Assembly (NCBI GenBank): GCA_910577015.1
Contig: CAJTKU010000006.1
Span: 1-64,000 of the forward strand
Origin: an uncultured Lachnospiraceae bacterium
Lineage (GTDB): Bacteria; Bacillota; Clostridia; Lachnospirales; Lachnospiraceae
Reading direction: 5' to 3'
DNA length: 64,000 nt
Made by a program: the position numbers and the translations under genes. Of the stretch, positions 6,492-17,202 are shown in pieces. Position 1 is the first letter of the stretch. Every line of letters begins with the position of its first letter. The notes under the pieces were generated by a model, which made no database searches, was not told the DNA's origin, and worked only from the letters and a program-made list of their open reading frames with translations.

Positions 6492-9400
6492 ATGGAAAAG
6501 AACAGAATACGTCCAATTGCCGCCGGCAAGAACATACGTATGAGTTATTCACGACAAAAAGAGGTTTTGGAGATGCCCAACCTGATTGAAGTCCAGAAGG
6601 ATTCCTATCAGTGGTTTTTGAAAGAAGGCTTGAAAGAGGTTTTTGACGACATCTCTCCGATTGCGGATTACAGCGGTTCCCTGAGTCTGGAATTCGTGGA
6701 CTTTGAATTGTGTGAAAAAGACGTAAAGTATTCTATTGAAGAATGCAAGGAAAGGGATGCCAATTATGCGGCGCCCCTCAAAGTCAAGGTTCGTCTGTAC
6801 AACAAAGAAAAGGAAGAAATCAGCGAACATGAGATTTTCATGGGAGACCTTCCCCTGATGACGGCGACCGGAACGTTTATTATCAACGGCGCAGAGCGTG
6901 TTATCGTCAGCCAGTTGGTTCGTTCACCGGGCATTTATTATGCAATCGGACACGATAAAATCGGAAAAAGGCTGTTTTCCTGTACCGTAATTCCCAACCG
7001 CGGCGCATGGCTGGAGTATGAAACCGATTCCAACGACGTGTTTTATGTACGGGTGGACCGTACCAGAAAAGTCCCCATCACGGTTCTTATCAGGGCGCTT
7101 GGCATTGGCACCAACGAAGAAATCCGCGAAGTTTTTGGGGATGAGCCCAAGATAGAAGCGAGCTTTGCAAAGGACACTGCTGAAAATTATCAGGAGGGTC
7201 TGTTAGAGTTATACAAAAAAATCCGTCCCGGTGAGCCCTTAAGCGTGGAGAGTGCGGAAAGCCTCATCAACGCCATGTTCTTTGACCCCAGAAGATATGA
7301 TTTGGCAAAAGTCGGAAGATATAAATTTAACAAAAAGCTGGCGTTTAGAAACAGAATCAGGCATCAAATCCTGGCAGCGGATGTGGTGGACCCTTCCACA
7401 GGCGAAGTGCTTGCGGAGGCCGGAACGAAAGTGACTGCGGAACTGGCGGATGAAATCCAGAATGCTGCGGTTCGTTTCGTGTACATCCAGACAGAGGAGA
7501 AGAATGTAAAAGTTCTTTCCAATATGATGGTGGATATCCGTCACTTTGTGGACTGCAATCCCAGGGAACTCGGCGTGACGGAACTGGTGTATTATCCTGT
7601 TCTTGCACAGATTCTGGAAGAGTTTTCCGAGGATGCGGAAGCGCTTGCGGAAGCCATCAGGAAAAATGTGCATGAACTGGTTCCCAAGCATATTACCAAA
7701 GAAGATATTTTTGCTTCCATCAATTATAACATGCATCTGGAATACGCCCTCGGCAATGATGATGATATCGACCATCTGGGCAACAGGCGTATCCGTGCGG
7801 TAGGAGAACTGTTACAGAACCAGTACCGTATCGGTCTGTCCAGGATGGAGAGGGTTGTCAGGGAAAGAATGACGACGCATGACGCGGAGGATATTTCCCC
7901 GCAGTCTTTGATTAATATTAAGCCGGTGACGGCGGCCGTGAAGGAGTTTTTCGGTTCTTCACAGCTTTCCCAGTTTATGGACCAGAATAACCCGTTGGGT
8001 GAGCTTACCCACAAAAGGCGTCTTTCCGCACTGGGCCCCGGAGGTCTTTCGAGAGACCGTGCCGGATTCGAGGTGCGCGACGTGCATTATTCCCACTATG
8101 GAAGAATGTGTCCCATTGAAACGCCTGAAGGTCCTAACATTGGTCTGATTAACTCCCTTGCAAGCTATGCAAGGATTAATGAATATGGATTTGTGGAAGC
8201 GCCCTATCGCAAAATTGACAAAAGCGATGCGGCAAATCCCCGCGTAACCGATGAAGTTATCTATATGACGGCCGACGAGGAAGATAATTACCATGTGGCG
8301 CAGGCAAACGAAATGCTGGACGAGGAAGGGCATTTTATCAGAAATTCCGTATCCGGACGTTACCGTGACGAGACGCAGGAATATCCCAAGGCCATGTTTG
8401 ATTACATGGATGTGTCCCCCAAGATGGTATTTTCCGTTGCGACGGCGCTGATTCCGTTCCTGGAAAATGACGATGCAAACCGTGCGCTGATGGGTTCCAA
8501 CATGCAGCGTCAGGCAGTTCCACTGCTTTTAACGGAGGCGCCTGTGGTAGGCACCGGTATGGAGACCAAGGTAGCGGTTGACTCCGGCGTATGTATGCTG
8601 TCAAAGAAGGCGGGGACGGTGGACTATGTGTCTTCCGATTTGATTCGCATTACTTATGACGACGGGGAAAAAGAAGAGTTCCACCTGACCAAATTTACAA
8701 GAAGCAACCAGTCCAACTCTTATAACCAGAAGCCGATTGTCTTCAAAGGCGACAGGGTGGCGGCAGGACAGGTGATTGCGGACGGCCCTTCCACTTCTCA
8801 GGGAGAGTTGGCGCTGGGCAAAAACCCGCTGATTGGCTTTATGACATGGGAAGGCTACAATTATGAGGACGCTGTTCTCTTAAGTGAAAGACTGGTGCAG
8901 GATGACGTTTATACCTCCGTGCACATTGAGGAATATGAGGCAGAGGCCCGTGATACCAAGCTGGGACCCGAGGAGATTACCCGCGATGTACCCGGTGTGG
9001 GCGATGATGCCTTAAAAGATTTGGATGACAGGGGAATCATCCGCATCGGTGCGGAAGTCCGTGCAGGCGATATCCTTGTAGGTAAGGTTACGCCAAAGGG
9101 AGAAACCGAACTGACTGCGGAGGAAAGGCTTCTGCGTGCCATCTTCGGTGAAAAGGCAAGGGAGGTGCGTGATACTTCCCTGAAAGTGCCCCATGGCGAA
9201 TATGGTATTGTAGTGGATGCCAAAGTGTTTACAAGGGAAAACAGCGATGAGTTGTCTCCCGGCGTAAATCAGGCTGTCCGCATTTACATTGCGCAGAAGA
9301 GAAAGATTTCCGTGGGTGACAAGATGGCAGGCCGCCACGGTAACAAGGGTGTGGTATCCCGTGTGCTTCCCGTAGAAGATATGCCTTACCTGCCGAACGG

Positions 9401-10349
9401 ACGTCCCCTGGATATCGTACTCAATCCTTTGGGCGTGCCGTCCCGTATGAACATTGGACAGGTACTGGAAATCCACCTTTCCCTGGCTGCAAAAGCGCTG
9501 GGCTTTAATGTGGCAACCCCGGTATTTGACGGCGCCAACGAGCAGGACATCATGGATACCCTGGATTTGGCAAACGACTACGTGAATCTGGAATGGGAAG
9601 AGTTTGAAAAGAAGCATGGAAAGGAACTGCTTCCTGAGGTGCTTCAGTACCTTTCCGATAACAGGGAGAACAGAAAGCTTTGGAAGGGTGTGCCGATTTC
9701 CCGTGACGGAAAAGTAAGACTTCGTGACGGACGGACAGGCGAGTATTTTGACGGACCTGTTACCATCGGCCATATGCATTATCTGAAACTGCATCATCTT
9801 GTAGATGATAAAATCCATGCGCGTTCCACCGGCCCGTACTCCCTTGTGACCCAGCAGCCCTTAGGCGGTAAGGCACAGTTTGGCGGACAGCGTTTCGGTG
9901 AAATGGAAGTTTGGGCCCTCGAGGCTTACGGCGCATCCTACACTTTGCAGGAAATTTTGACCGTGAAATCCGACGATGTGGTCGGTCGTGTAAAAACGTA
10001 CGAAGCCATTATCAAGGGCGACAATATACCGGAGCCCGGCATACCGGAATCCTTCAAGGTATTGCTCAAGGAACTGCAGGCCCTTGGTCTTGACGTGCGT
10101 GTGCTTCGTGACGACCAGACAGAAGTGGAAATCATGGAAACCGTAGACTACGGCGACACCGATTACCGCTATGAAATAGAGGGTGACAGAAAAGACTATA
10201 ATGATTACGAAAAGGATTCTCTGGGTGAACTGGGTTATCAGCAGCAGGAATTTGATGAGGACGGCGAACTGATAAGCACAGACGAGGACGATTTTGATGA
10301 GGATTTTGAGGAAGAAGAAGTTCTTGTAGAAGAAATGGACGAATTCTAA
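6492..10349 (+). CDS. rpoB: RNA polymerase beta subunit
   Basis: The beta subunit forms half of the RNA polymerase active-site cleft. The ~1285-residue length fits clostridial RpoB. It shows the rifampin pocket FFGSSQLSQFMDQNNPL-GELTHKRRLSALGPGG with susceptible-type residues at the usual resistance sites (Asp of FMDQN, His of THKRR, Ser of RRLSA). It also shows KMAGRHGNKGVVSR and a GGKAQFGGQRFGEMEVWALEAYG C-terminal clamp. The tail after residue ~1235 is strongly acidic. Two ATGs lie at 6486 and 6492; 6492 is better spaced from GGGGTG. rpoC follows after 31 bases. Confidence 0.97.
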   Translation: MEKNRIRPIAAGKNIRMSYSRQKEVLEMPNLIEVQKDSYQWFLKEGLKEVFDDISPIADYSGSLSLEFVDFELCEKDVKYSIEECKERDANYAAPLKVKVRLYNKEKEEISEHEIFMGDLPLMTATGTFIINGAERVIVSQLVRSPGIYYAIGHDKIGKRLFSCTVIPNRGAWLEYETDSNDVFYVRVDRTRKVPITVLIRALGIGTNEEIREVFGDEPKIEASFAKDTAENYQEGLLELYKKIRPGEPLSVESAESLINAMFFDPRRYDLAKVGRYKFNKKLAFRNRIRHQILAADVVDPSTGEVLAEAGTKVTAELADEIQNAAVRFVYIQTEEKNVKVLSNMMVDIRHFVDCNPRELGVTELVYYPVLAQILEEFSEDAEALAEAIRKNVHELVPKHITKEDIFASINYNMHLEYALGNDDDIDHLGNRRIRAVGELLQNQYRIGLSRMERVVRERMTTHDAEDISPQSLINIKPVTAAVKEFFGSSQLSQFMDQNNPLGELTHKRRLSALGPGGLSRDRAGFEVRDVHYSHYGRMCPIETPEGPNIGLINSLASYARINEYGFVEAPYRKIDKSDAANPRVTDEVIYMTADEEDNYHVAQANEMLDEEGHFIRNSVSGRYRDETQEYPKAMFDYMDVSPKMVFSVATALIPFLENDDANRALMGSNMQRQAVPLLLTEAPVVGTGMETKVAVDSGVCMLSKKAGTVDYVSSDLIRITYDDGEKEEFHLTKFTRSNQSNSYNQKPIVFKGDRVAAGQVIADGPSTSQGELALGKNPLIGFMTWEGYNYEDAVLLSERLVQDDVYTSVHIEEYEAEARDTKLGPEEITRDVPGVGDDALKDLDDRGIIRIGAEVRAGDILVGKVTPKGETELTAEERLLRAIFGEKAREVRDTSLKVPHGEYGIVVDAKVFTRENSDELSPGVNQAVRIYIAQKRKISVGDKMAGRHGNKGVVSRVLPVEDMPYLPNGRPLDIVLNPLGVPSRMNIGQVLEIHLSLAAKALGFNVATPVFDGANEQDIMDTLDLANDYVNLEWEEFEKKHGKELLPEVLQYLSDNRENRKLWKGVPISRDGKVRLRDGRTGEYFDGPVTIGHMHYLKLHHLVDDKIHARSTGPYSLVTQQPLGGKAQFGGQRFGEMEVWALEAYGASYTLQEILTVKSDDVVGRVKTYEAIIKGDNIPEPGIPESFKVLLKELQALGLDVRVLRDDQTEVEIMETVDYGDTDYRYEIEGDRKDYNDYEKDSLGELGYQQQEFDEDGELISTDEDDFDEDFEEEEVLVEEMDEF

Positions 10350-10380
10350 AAAGACTTTAGCATGGAAGGGAGTGCCATAA

Positions 10381-13300
10381 ATGTCAGAAACAAAAAATGA
10401 AGTGTATCAGCCCATGACGTTTGATGCCATCAAAATCGGTCTGGCTTCACCGGATAAAATCCGGGAGTGGTCCAGAGGAGAGGTATTAAAGCCGGAGACC
10501 ATCAATTACAGAACTTTAAAGCCTGAAAGGGACGGTTTGTTCTGTGAGAGGATTTTTGGTCCCAGTAAGGATTGGGAATGTCATTGCGGGAAGTATAAAA
10601 AAATCAGATATAAGGGCGTTGTCTGTGACAGATGCGGCGTGGAGGTTACCAAAGCCAGCGTGCGAAGGGAACGTATGGGACATATCGAACTTGCGGCCCC
10701 GGTTTCCCATATCTGGTATTTTAAAGGGATTCCCAGCCGTATGGGGCTGATTCTGGACTTATCCCCCAGAGTGCTGGAAAAGGTTCTTTACTTTGCATCC
10801 TACATTGTACTGGACGCAGGGGACTCCAATCTGGAATATAAACAGATACTTTCCGAAAAGGAGTATCAGGATGCCAGGGAGACATGGGGAACCAAATTCC
10901 GCGTGGGCATGGGTGCGGAAGCGATTAAAGAGCTTTTGCAGGCTATTGATTTGGAGAAAGAGGCGGAGGAATTAAAGGCAGGACTGCGTGATTCCACCGG
11001 ACAGAAGCGCGCCCGCATTATCAAGAGGCTGGAAGTGGTGGAGGCTTTCAGGGGTTCAGGCAATCAGCCGGAATGGATGATTATGGACGTGATTCCCGTG
11101 ATTCCGCCCGATTTGCGTCCCATGGTACAGCTTGACGGCGGACGTTTTGCAACCTCCGATTTAAATGATTTGTACAGGAGGATTATCAATAGAAATAACC
11201 GTCTGAAAAGACTGCTGGAGCTGGGCGCTCCCGATATCATTGTGCGCAATGAAAAGAGAATGCTGCAGGAAGCAGTGGATGCCCTGATTGACAACGGCAG
11301 AAGGGGACGTCCCGTTACCGGACCTGGAAACAGGGCGTTGAAGTCCCTGTCGGATATGTTGAAAGGTAAATCAGGCCGTTTCCGTCAGAATCTGCTGGGT
11401 AAGCGTGTAGACTATTCAGGCCGTTCCGTTATTGTGGTAGGTCCCGAATTGAAAATTTACCAGTGCGGTCTGCCGAAAGAAATGGCTATCGAGCTGTTCA
11501 AACCCTTTGTGATGAAAGAACTGGTGGCAAGGGGCATCAGCCAGAATATCAAAAATGCAAAGAAACTGGTGGAAAGGCTGGATACCAGCGTATGGGATGT
11601 GCTGGAGGAAGTGATTAAGGAGCATCCCGTTATGCTGAACCGTGCCCCTACCCTCCACAGACTTGGTATTCAGGCATTTGAACCCATTCTGGTAGAAGGT
11701 AAGGCGATTAAGCTGCATCCGCTGGTATGTACTGCTTTCAATGCGGATTTCGACGGCGACCAGATGGCGGTTCATCTTCCTTTGTCCGTGGAAGCGCAGG
11801 CAGAGTGTCGTTTCCTGCTGCTTTCCCCGAACAACCTGTTAAAGCCCTCCGACGGCGGACCCGTTGCGGTTCCCACACAGGATATGGTGCTTGGTATTTA
11901 TTATCTGACGCAGGAAAGGGAAGGCGCCAAAGGAGAAGGCAAGTTTTTCAAAAATGTAAATGAAGCCATTCTGGCATATGAAAACCAGGCCATTACCCTG
12001 CAGTCCCACATCAAGGTGAGGGTTTCCAAGACGAAGGAAAACGGGGAAGTGGTGACAGGCAATGTGGAGTCCACGCTGGGCAGGTTTATTTTCAACGAAG
12101 TGATTCCCCAGGATTTGGGATTTGTGGACAGAACCGACCCTGAGAACTTCCTGAAGCTGGAAGTAGATTTCCTTGTAAAGAAAAAGGAACTGAAACAGAT
12201 TCTGGAGAAGGTTATCAATACCCACGGCGCATTCAAGAATGCGGAAGTGTTGGACTATATCAAGGCGATGGGCTATAAGTATTCCACAAAGGCCGCCATG
12301 ACCGTATCCATTTCCGATATGACCGTTCCCGCCGAGAAACCGGAACTGCTGGCGCAGGCGCAGGCGACGGTTGACAAGATTTCCACAAATTACAGGCGTG
12401 GTCTGATTACCGAGGAAGAAAGATACCGTGCGGTAGTGGAAACCTGGAATGAAACCGATAAGGAGCTGACCGATAAGCTGATTAGCGGACTGGATAAATA
12501 CAACAACATCTTCATGATGTCGGATTCCGGTGCGCGTGGTTCCAACCAGCAGATTAAGCAGCTTGCCGGTATGCGTGGACTGATGGCGGATACAACGGGC
12601 CGTACCATTGAATTGCCTATCAGGTCCAATTTCCGTGAAGGGCTTGACGTACTGGAGTATTTTATGTCCGCACACGGTGCGCGTAAAGGTTTGTCCGATA
12701 CCGCGCTTCGTACGGCCGATTCCGGATACCTGACAAGGCGTATGGTGGACGTATCCCAGGAACTTTCCATCCGGGAAATGGATTGCAGTGAAGGCAGGGA
12801 GGATATCCCCGGCATCAATGTAAAAGCATTTATGGACGGAAAGGAAACCATCGAAGGACTGAAAGACAGGATTACAGGACGTTTTGCCTGTGAAGATATT
12901 TATGACAAGGACGGCGCCATGATTGTAAAGCACAATCATATGATTACGCCCAGCCGTGCTGCGAAGATTTTAAGCGTCGGCGTAAATGAAAAGGGTGAGC
13001 CGATTGAGGAAGTCAAGATTCGTACCATCCTTACCTGCCGCTGCCATAACGGCATCTGTGCAAAATGCTACGGTGCAAACATGGCGACAGGCGAGTCCGT
13101 TCAGGTGGGTGAAGCTGTCGGCATTATAGCCGCACAGTCGATTGGTGAGCCGGGTACACAGCTTACCATGAGAACCTTCCATACAGGCGGCGTTGCCGGT
13201 GATGACATTACACAGGGTCTTCCCCGTGTTGAAGAGCTTTTTGAGGCAAGAAAGCCCAAAGGACTTGCCATTATCGCTGAATTTGGCGGCAAGGTGGAAA

Positions 13301-14037
13301 TCCGTGACACCAAGAAGAAGCGTGAAGTCGTGGTTCTCAATGAAGAAACCGGCGAGGGCAAGGCATATCTGATTCCTTACGGTTCCCGTATCAAGGTGGT
13401 GGAAGGTCAGGTAATTGAAGCCGGTGACGAGTTGACGGAAGGAAGCGTCAACCCGCATGACTTGCTGAAAATCAAGGGAATCCGCGCCGTGCAGGATTAT
13501 ATGCTCCGTGAAGTACAGAGGGTGTACCGCTTACAGGGTGTTGATATCGCCGACAAGCACATTGAAGTGATTGTCCGCCAGATGTTAAAGAAAATCCGTG
13601 TGGAAAATAACGGGGATACAGAGTTTTTGCCCGGCACGTTAGTGGATGTACTGGACTTTGAGGAAATGAATGAGCAGCTTGTTGCAGAAGGAAAAGAACC
13701 GGCAGAAGGCAAACAGGTGATGTTAGGTATCACTAAGGCAGCCCTTGCCACCAATTCCTTCCTGTCCGCCGCATCTTTCCAGGAAACCACGAAGGTGTTG
13801 ACGGAGGCTGCCATCAAGGGTAAGGTAGACCCGCTCATCGGTCTGAAGGAAAATGTAATTATCGGTAAGCTGATTCCTGTGGGTACGGGTATGAAGAGAT
13901 ATCGTTCCACCCACCTCAGTACGGATGACGTCAATGAGATTTCTTTTGATGACGACATCGATTTTGGAGAGGAGACATCGGCAGACGTTTCTGAAATGTC
14001 CGATGCGGAAACAGAAGAATGGACGACAGAAGAATAA
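10381..14037 (+). CDS. rpoC: RNA polymerase beta' subunit
   Basis: The 1218-residue catalytic beta' subunit. Visible landmarks are the N-terminal zinc site (CHCGKYKKIRYKGVVCDRCG), the rudder/lid region, the absolutely conserved catalytic NADFDGDQMAVH near residue 455 that holds the active-site Mg, the trigger-loop region (MTVSISDM...MSDSGARGS-NQQIKQLAGMRGLM) and the second zinc cluster (CRCHNGICAKCYG). The tail is acidic. The start follows GGAAGGGAGTGCCATAA. A terminator follows at 14061. Confidence 0.97.
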   Translation: MSETKNEVYQPMTFDAIKIGLASPDKIREWSRGEVLKPETINYRTLKPERDGLFCERIFGPSKDWECHCGKYKKIRYKGVVCDRCGVEVTKASVRRERMGHIELAAPVSHIWYFKGIPSRMGLILDLSPRVLEKVLYFASYIVLDAGDSNLEYKQILSEKEYQDARETWGTKFRVGMGAEAIKELLQAIDLEKEAEELKAGLRDSTGQKRARIIKRLEVVEAFRGSGNQPEWMIMDVIPVIPPDLRPMVQLDGGRFATSDLNDLYRRIINRNNRLKRLLELGAPDIIVRNEKRMLQEAVDALIDNGRRGRPVTGPGNRALKSLSDMLKGKSGRFRQNLLGKRVDYSGRSVIVVGPELKIYQCGLPKEMAIELFKPFVMKELVARGISQNIKNAKKLVERLDTSVWDVLEEVIKEHPVMLNRAPTLHRLGIQAFEPILVEGKAIKLHPLVCTAFNADFDGDQMAVHLPLSVEAQAECRFLLLSPNNLLKPSDGGPVAVPTQDMVLGIYYLTQEREGAKGEGKFFKNVNEAILAYENQAITLQSHIKVRVSKTKENGEVVTGNVESTLGRFIFNEVIPQDLGFVDRTDPENFLKLEVDFLVKKKELKQILEKVINTHGAFKNAEVLDYIKAMGYKYSTKAAMTVSISDMTVPAEKPELLAQAQATVDKISTNYRRGLITEEERYRAVVETWNETDKELTDKLISGLDKYNNIFMMSDSGARGSNQQIKQLAGMRGLMADTTGRTIELPIRSNFREGLDVLEYFMSAHGARKGLSDTALRTADSGYLTRRMVDVSQELSIREMDCSEGREDIPGINVKAFMDGKETIEGLKDRITGRFACEDIYDKDGAMIVKHNHMITPSRAAKILSVGVNEKGEPIEEVKIRTILTCRCHNGICAKCYGANMATGESVQVGEAVGIIAAQSIGEPGTQLTMRTFHTGGVAGDDITQGLPRVEELFEARKPKGLAIIAEFGGKVEIRDTKKKREVVVLNEETGEGKAYLIPYGSRIKVVEGQVIEAGDELTEGSVNPHDLLKIKGIRAVQDYMLREVQRVYRLQGVDIADKHIEVIVRQMLKKIRVENNGDTEFLPGTLVDVLDFEEMNEQLVAEGKEPAEGKQVMLGITKAALATNSFLSAASFQETTKVLTEAAIKGKVDPLIGLKENVIIGKLIPVGTGMKRYRSTHLSTDDVNEISFDDDIDFGEETSADVSEMSDAETEEWTTEE

Positions 14038-14060
14038 TAGAATAGTGACAAAATCAGTAA

Positions 14061-14094
14061 AAGGCTTCGGTTTTTAATTCCGGAGCCTTTTTTT
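14061..14094 (+). terminator. Terminator of the rpoBC operon
   Basis: AAGGCTTCGG pairs with CCGGAGCCTT (one G-T pair) around a T-rich loop and is followed by TTTTTTT. Confidence 0.9.
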
Positions 14095-14164
14095 GCCGGA
14101 TAAACAGGGAAATGAACAAAAAGGAATATTTTATGAACAAAATTGTCGAGAATACAATGCTGCC

Positions 14165-14193
14165 TTGTTACGCTTTTATGGGAATGCTATAAT
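14165..14193 (+). promoter_or_regulatory. Promoter of the STAND-NTPase gene
   Basis: TTGTTA (14165-14170), a 17-base spacer and a perfect TATAAT (14188-14193) lie about 33 bases before the ATG at 14226, so the gene is probably transcribed independently of rpoBC. Confidence 0.7.
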
Positions 14194-14225
14194 TGATAAA
14201 AAGATAAACGGTAGAGAAGGTAACT

Positions 14226-17183
14226 ATGAAAAAGGACATTCTTTCTTTGAAAAGCCTATATCAATTTCTTGTCATCAGCGACTACCCCGTTTTTTGTCCG
14301 GGAATTATCACAAAGAATAACCACAAAGGGCTTACCCTCACAAAATTTTGGAGAGAAATGATATTAATTGACTTCCGCAACCAAAAATGCGGTAAGCTGA
14401 TTTGGCGTGAGGCGGGCGGGCGCAACCGTTTTGTTTCCGATATTTGCAACAGAAGCGAAAGGATTACTTTTTACAGGGAGTATGCGGAGGAGATTTACGG
14501 CGCCTTAAAGCCGGAAACAATTCTTCGGCAGATAAGGCAGTTTATGAGTTTTTTGCTGGAAAGACAGTTTAATTACGATGCATTTATACAGAAACTGCCG
14601 GCATATATAGAGTATGCAGCAAATAATGATGTTTTTTTCTCAAAGGATGCACATGCGTTTTTTGAAAAGGAATATGAAAAAAGAAAAAGTTTTGAGGGTC
14701 AGGGAAATGGAGGACGGGCCTTTTTCTGCGGGTATCTGCTGACTTTTCTTATGCTTCATGCCATTATGGGAAACGGGGAAGGGGAAACCATACTCGGAAA
14801 GCTTCGGAAAAATCAGGGCTTTTCCATAGAGGAACTGAAAAAGCAATATTTGCAGGAGTATCGGAAAGAGCAGAAAAAAGTCGTATTTCTTACCGCAAAA
14901 AATACGGAGCTTTGCTCCAATCCGCTTACTTCCGGGCATTTCTTCGGACGGGAAACAGAGTTGTTTGAGCTGCGCCAGATGTTGGTAAAGGGAGGAAAGT
15001 ATGTTGTGAGCGGCATCGGCGGAATCGGCAAGACAGAACTGATGCGCCAGTTGTTAAAATGCTGCGAAGAAGAGAAATTAGTGGACTACATTTGTGTCAT
15101 CCAATATGAAAACAGTCTGGTTGACAGTCTGATAAAGGCTTTTCCGGAAATCCGGGGGTCGGACAGGGAGGGCAATTTTAAGGAGGCACTGGCGAGAATC
15201 CGCCTTCATGCAAGGGAAAAAGTACTGATTGTTATTGATAATATGGTTACCAGCCTTCAGGATGAACAGGAATTGGACAGGCTGTGCGGGCTTGAAGCGG
15301 ATATTTTCATTACTTCACGGCACAGGGAATTGTCCGGATTTGAGACTTTTGAGATAAATCCGCTCAAAAAGGACGCATGTCGTCTGGTATTCAGGGACAA
15401 TTACGGAAAACAACTGACAGAGGAGGATAAAGCGGCCCTGGATATTATTTTAAGCAGGGATATCTGGCAGCATACCCTGACGCTCCGGCTTTTAGGCTGC
15501 GTGGCAGGAACAAGGGGATGGAGCGTGCCGGAACTGTTGGAAAGGCTTCAGAAGGGTGAAAAGCCGGTTTCCCTTAAGGGAGAGGCCGGATATGAAAGCC
15601 TGAGGCAGCTTTATCGCAGAATGTATGCGGTTTCAGGATTAAAAAGGGATGTGAATAAAGTGCTGCAGGCGTTTGCCCTGCTGCCTTATGAGAGTTATAG
15701 TGTGGATTTTGCCCGAAAATACATGCAGGGCTTTATGGGGGAAGGCATAGAACCGGAGCAGAGCCTGATGCACTTGTGGAAGAGCGGCTGGCTGGAGAAA
15801 AAGGATGACGGATATTCCCTTCATCCGTTTATCGCTGAGTGTGTTTTGGCAAAAAGGCCGGGAGAAACGGAGTTTGCCCCCTTTTTGGAAAGCGTCATCC
15901 TGTCCTGGACAGACGGCAGTATGGAATTTGATTTAGGTGATGCAAGGAGACTGTTTGACAGGTTGTATGATGACTGGAAGGAAACGGAAAAGGAACAGAT
16001 AAAGGCCACTTTACTGGCGCTTTCGGCAGCAAAAAAGCTGAAAGGCAGCTTCCGGGACAGAACCTTACAGCTGTTGTTGTTTGCGCTGGAAGCGGAGTAT
16101 CTTTTCTACGGTTCTTCCATGGAAAACCTGCATTTTCTGGTTTCATTGAAAACAAGATGTAAGGGCATTTCCGCCTGCACAAAGGTGTATCTGTACAGGA
16201 TGCTTTGCAGTTACGGATATGAAGATATTAGGGAACTGGAGGAGGAATACAGGATACAATTGGCCAATCCTGAAATACCCGAAGGAGTAAAGTGCGCGTA
16301 TGCCGGGGAACTGGGCGAGCGGTACGGCCATCTGGGTGATTTTGAACGGGCGGAAGAAATGGCAAATTATATATGGGAAAAGAACGCAGAACCGACGCTT
16401 CATATTAAGGCCTGTTATATAAAGGCTGACCTTGCCGTAAATAAAGGGGATTTTCCCGGTTATGAGGAGTGGTTGAAAAGAGGGATTGAAATCGGAAAAG
16501 AAAGCGGCAGGGAAAAGAGCAATGAAATAGAAGAACTGACCGGCAGCCTGTGCGGTTTGTACCTTGCCATGCGAAAGTTTGAGGAAGCAGAAGACATCCT
16601 GAAAGAAAAAGAGGCCCTGTTAGATGGGGATAGAACTTATTTTCTGCGTTGGAAAATCCTGTTTTACAGGGGCAGCCTTTCCATGTACAGAGAGGATGAA
16701 GGAGGAGGGGTGCAAAGTTTGTTTGAAGCGTATTCGCTTGCGGAGTCCCTTTTTGCAGGAAGGGAAGACGATATCTATGCGGCCAGCATCCAGGAACTGG
16801 CCATGGCCTGCAACAAGGTGGGAAAAAGGGAGGAGGCAGAAGTATATTACAAAAAAGCTCTTGCCATTTTTGAAATGATTCCAGGGTTTGACTTTCAAAA
16901 ATGCCGAATTTTAATCAATATGAGCGTTATGTATCTGGATTGGGAAAAACCGGAAGAAGCGCTTGACTGCCTTACCAAAGCGGAACCGGCAGGAAAGGAA
17001 ATGGGAGGATTGACGGAAGCGGAACTGAACAATAATTTTTCCAGAACGTGGCGGATGTTAGGTGACAGGGAGAAAGAACTTGAGTATCTGAAAAAGGCGG
17101 TTCCTGTCTTGGAACAGTTTTACGGCAGCGGGCATCCCAAGGTGGAGGACGCAAAGCTGAGAATAGAGAAAGAAAAAGCGTAA
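14226..17183 (+). CDS. STAND-family NTPase with TPR repeats (NLR-like)
   Basis: A 985-residue, three-part protein. Residues 1-235 are a helical region I do not recognise. Residues ~240-560 form a STAND/NB-ARC-type NTPase: FFGRETELFELRQML lead-in, P-loop SGIGGIGKTE (about 262-271), Walker B VLIVIDNM (about 332) and the sensor-like DIFITSRH. LTLRLLGC occupies the GxP-like place and a winged-helix segment (LHPF) follows. Residues ~620-985 are TPR-like helical hairpins (EEAEVYYKKALAIFE; EEALDCLTKAEP). Such proteins are ATP-driven switches, acting as antiphage sensors or as regulators. It has its own promoter, and a lipoprotein gene follows 19 bases later. No recognisable nuclease, protease or TIR effector is present, so defence is only a possibility; a regulatory role is equally likely. 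Confidence 0.75.
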   Translation: MKKDILSLKSLYQFLVISDYPVFCPGIITKNNHKGLTLTKFWREMILIDFRNQKCGKLIWREAGGRNRFVSDICNRSERITFYREYAEEIYGALKPETILRQIRQFMSFLLERQFNYDAFIQKLPAYIEYAANNDVFFSKDAHAFFEKEYEKRKSFEGQGNGGRAFFCGYLLTFLMLHAIMGNGEGETILGKLRKNQGFSIEELKKQYLQEYRKEQKKVVFLTAKNTELCSNPLTSGHFFGRETELFELRQMLVKGGKYVVSGIGGIGKTELMRQLLKCCEEEKLVDYICVIQYENSLVDSLIKAFPEIRGSDREGNFKEALARIRLHAREKVLIVIDNMVTSLQDEQELDRLCGLEADIFITSRHRELSGFETFEINPLKKDACRLVFRDNYGKQLTEEDKAALDIILSRDIWQHTLTLRLLGCVAGTRGWSVPELLERLQKGEKPVSLKGEAGYESLRQLYRRMYAVSGLKRDVNKVLQAFALLPYESYSVDFARKYMQGFMGEGIEPEQSLMHLWKSGWLEKKDDGYSLHPFIAECVLAKRPGETEFAPFLESVILSWTDGSMEFDLGDARRLFDRLYDDWKETEKEQIKATLLALSAAKKLKGSFRDRTLQLLLFALEAEYLFYGSSMENLHFLVSLKTRCKGISACTKVYLYRMLCSYGYEDIRELEEEYRIQLANPEIPEGVKCAYAGELGERYGHLGDFERAEEMANYIWEKNAEPTLHIKACYIKADLAVNKGDFPGYEEWLKRGIEIGKESGREKSNEIEELTGSLCGLYLAMRKFEEAEDILKEKEALLDGDRTYFLRWKILFYRGSLSMYREDEGGGVQSLFEAYSLAESLFAGREDDIYAASIQELAMACNKVGKREEAEVYYKKALAIFEMIPGFDFQKCRILINMSVMYLDWEKPEEALDCLTKAEPAGKEMGGLTEAELNNNFSRTWRMLGDREKELEYLKKAVPVLEQFYGSGHPKVEDAKLRIEKEKA

Positions 17184-17202
17184 AAAGAAGGGAGAGGATT
17201 TT

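Noticed and set aside
11839..12939. 366-codon minus-strand open frame inside rpoC
   Set aside because: It is the antisense of a strongly conserved gene, has His-rich odd composition and no ribosome site. The same applies to 26157-27185 in fusA and 22955-23911 opposite rfbD.
14093..14320. 75-codon plus-strand frame before the STAND gene
   Set aside because: It starts inside the rpoC terminator tail and overlaps the STAND start in another frame; the promoter at 14165 lies within it.
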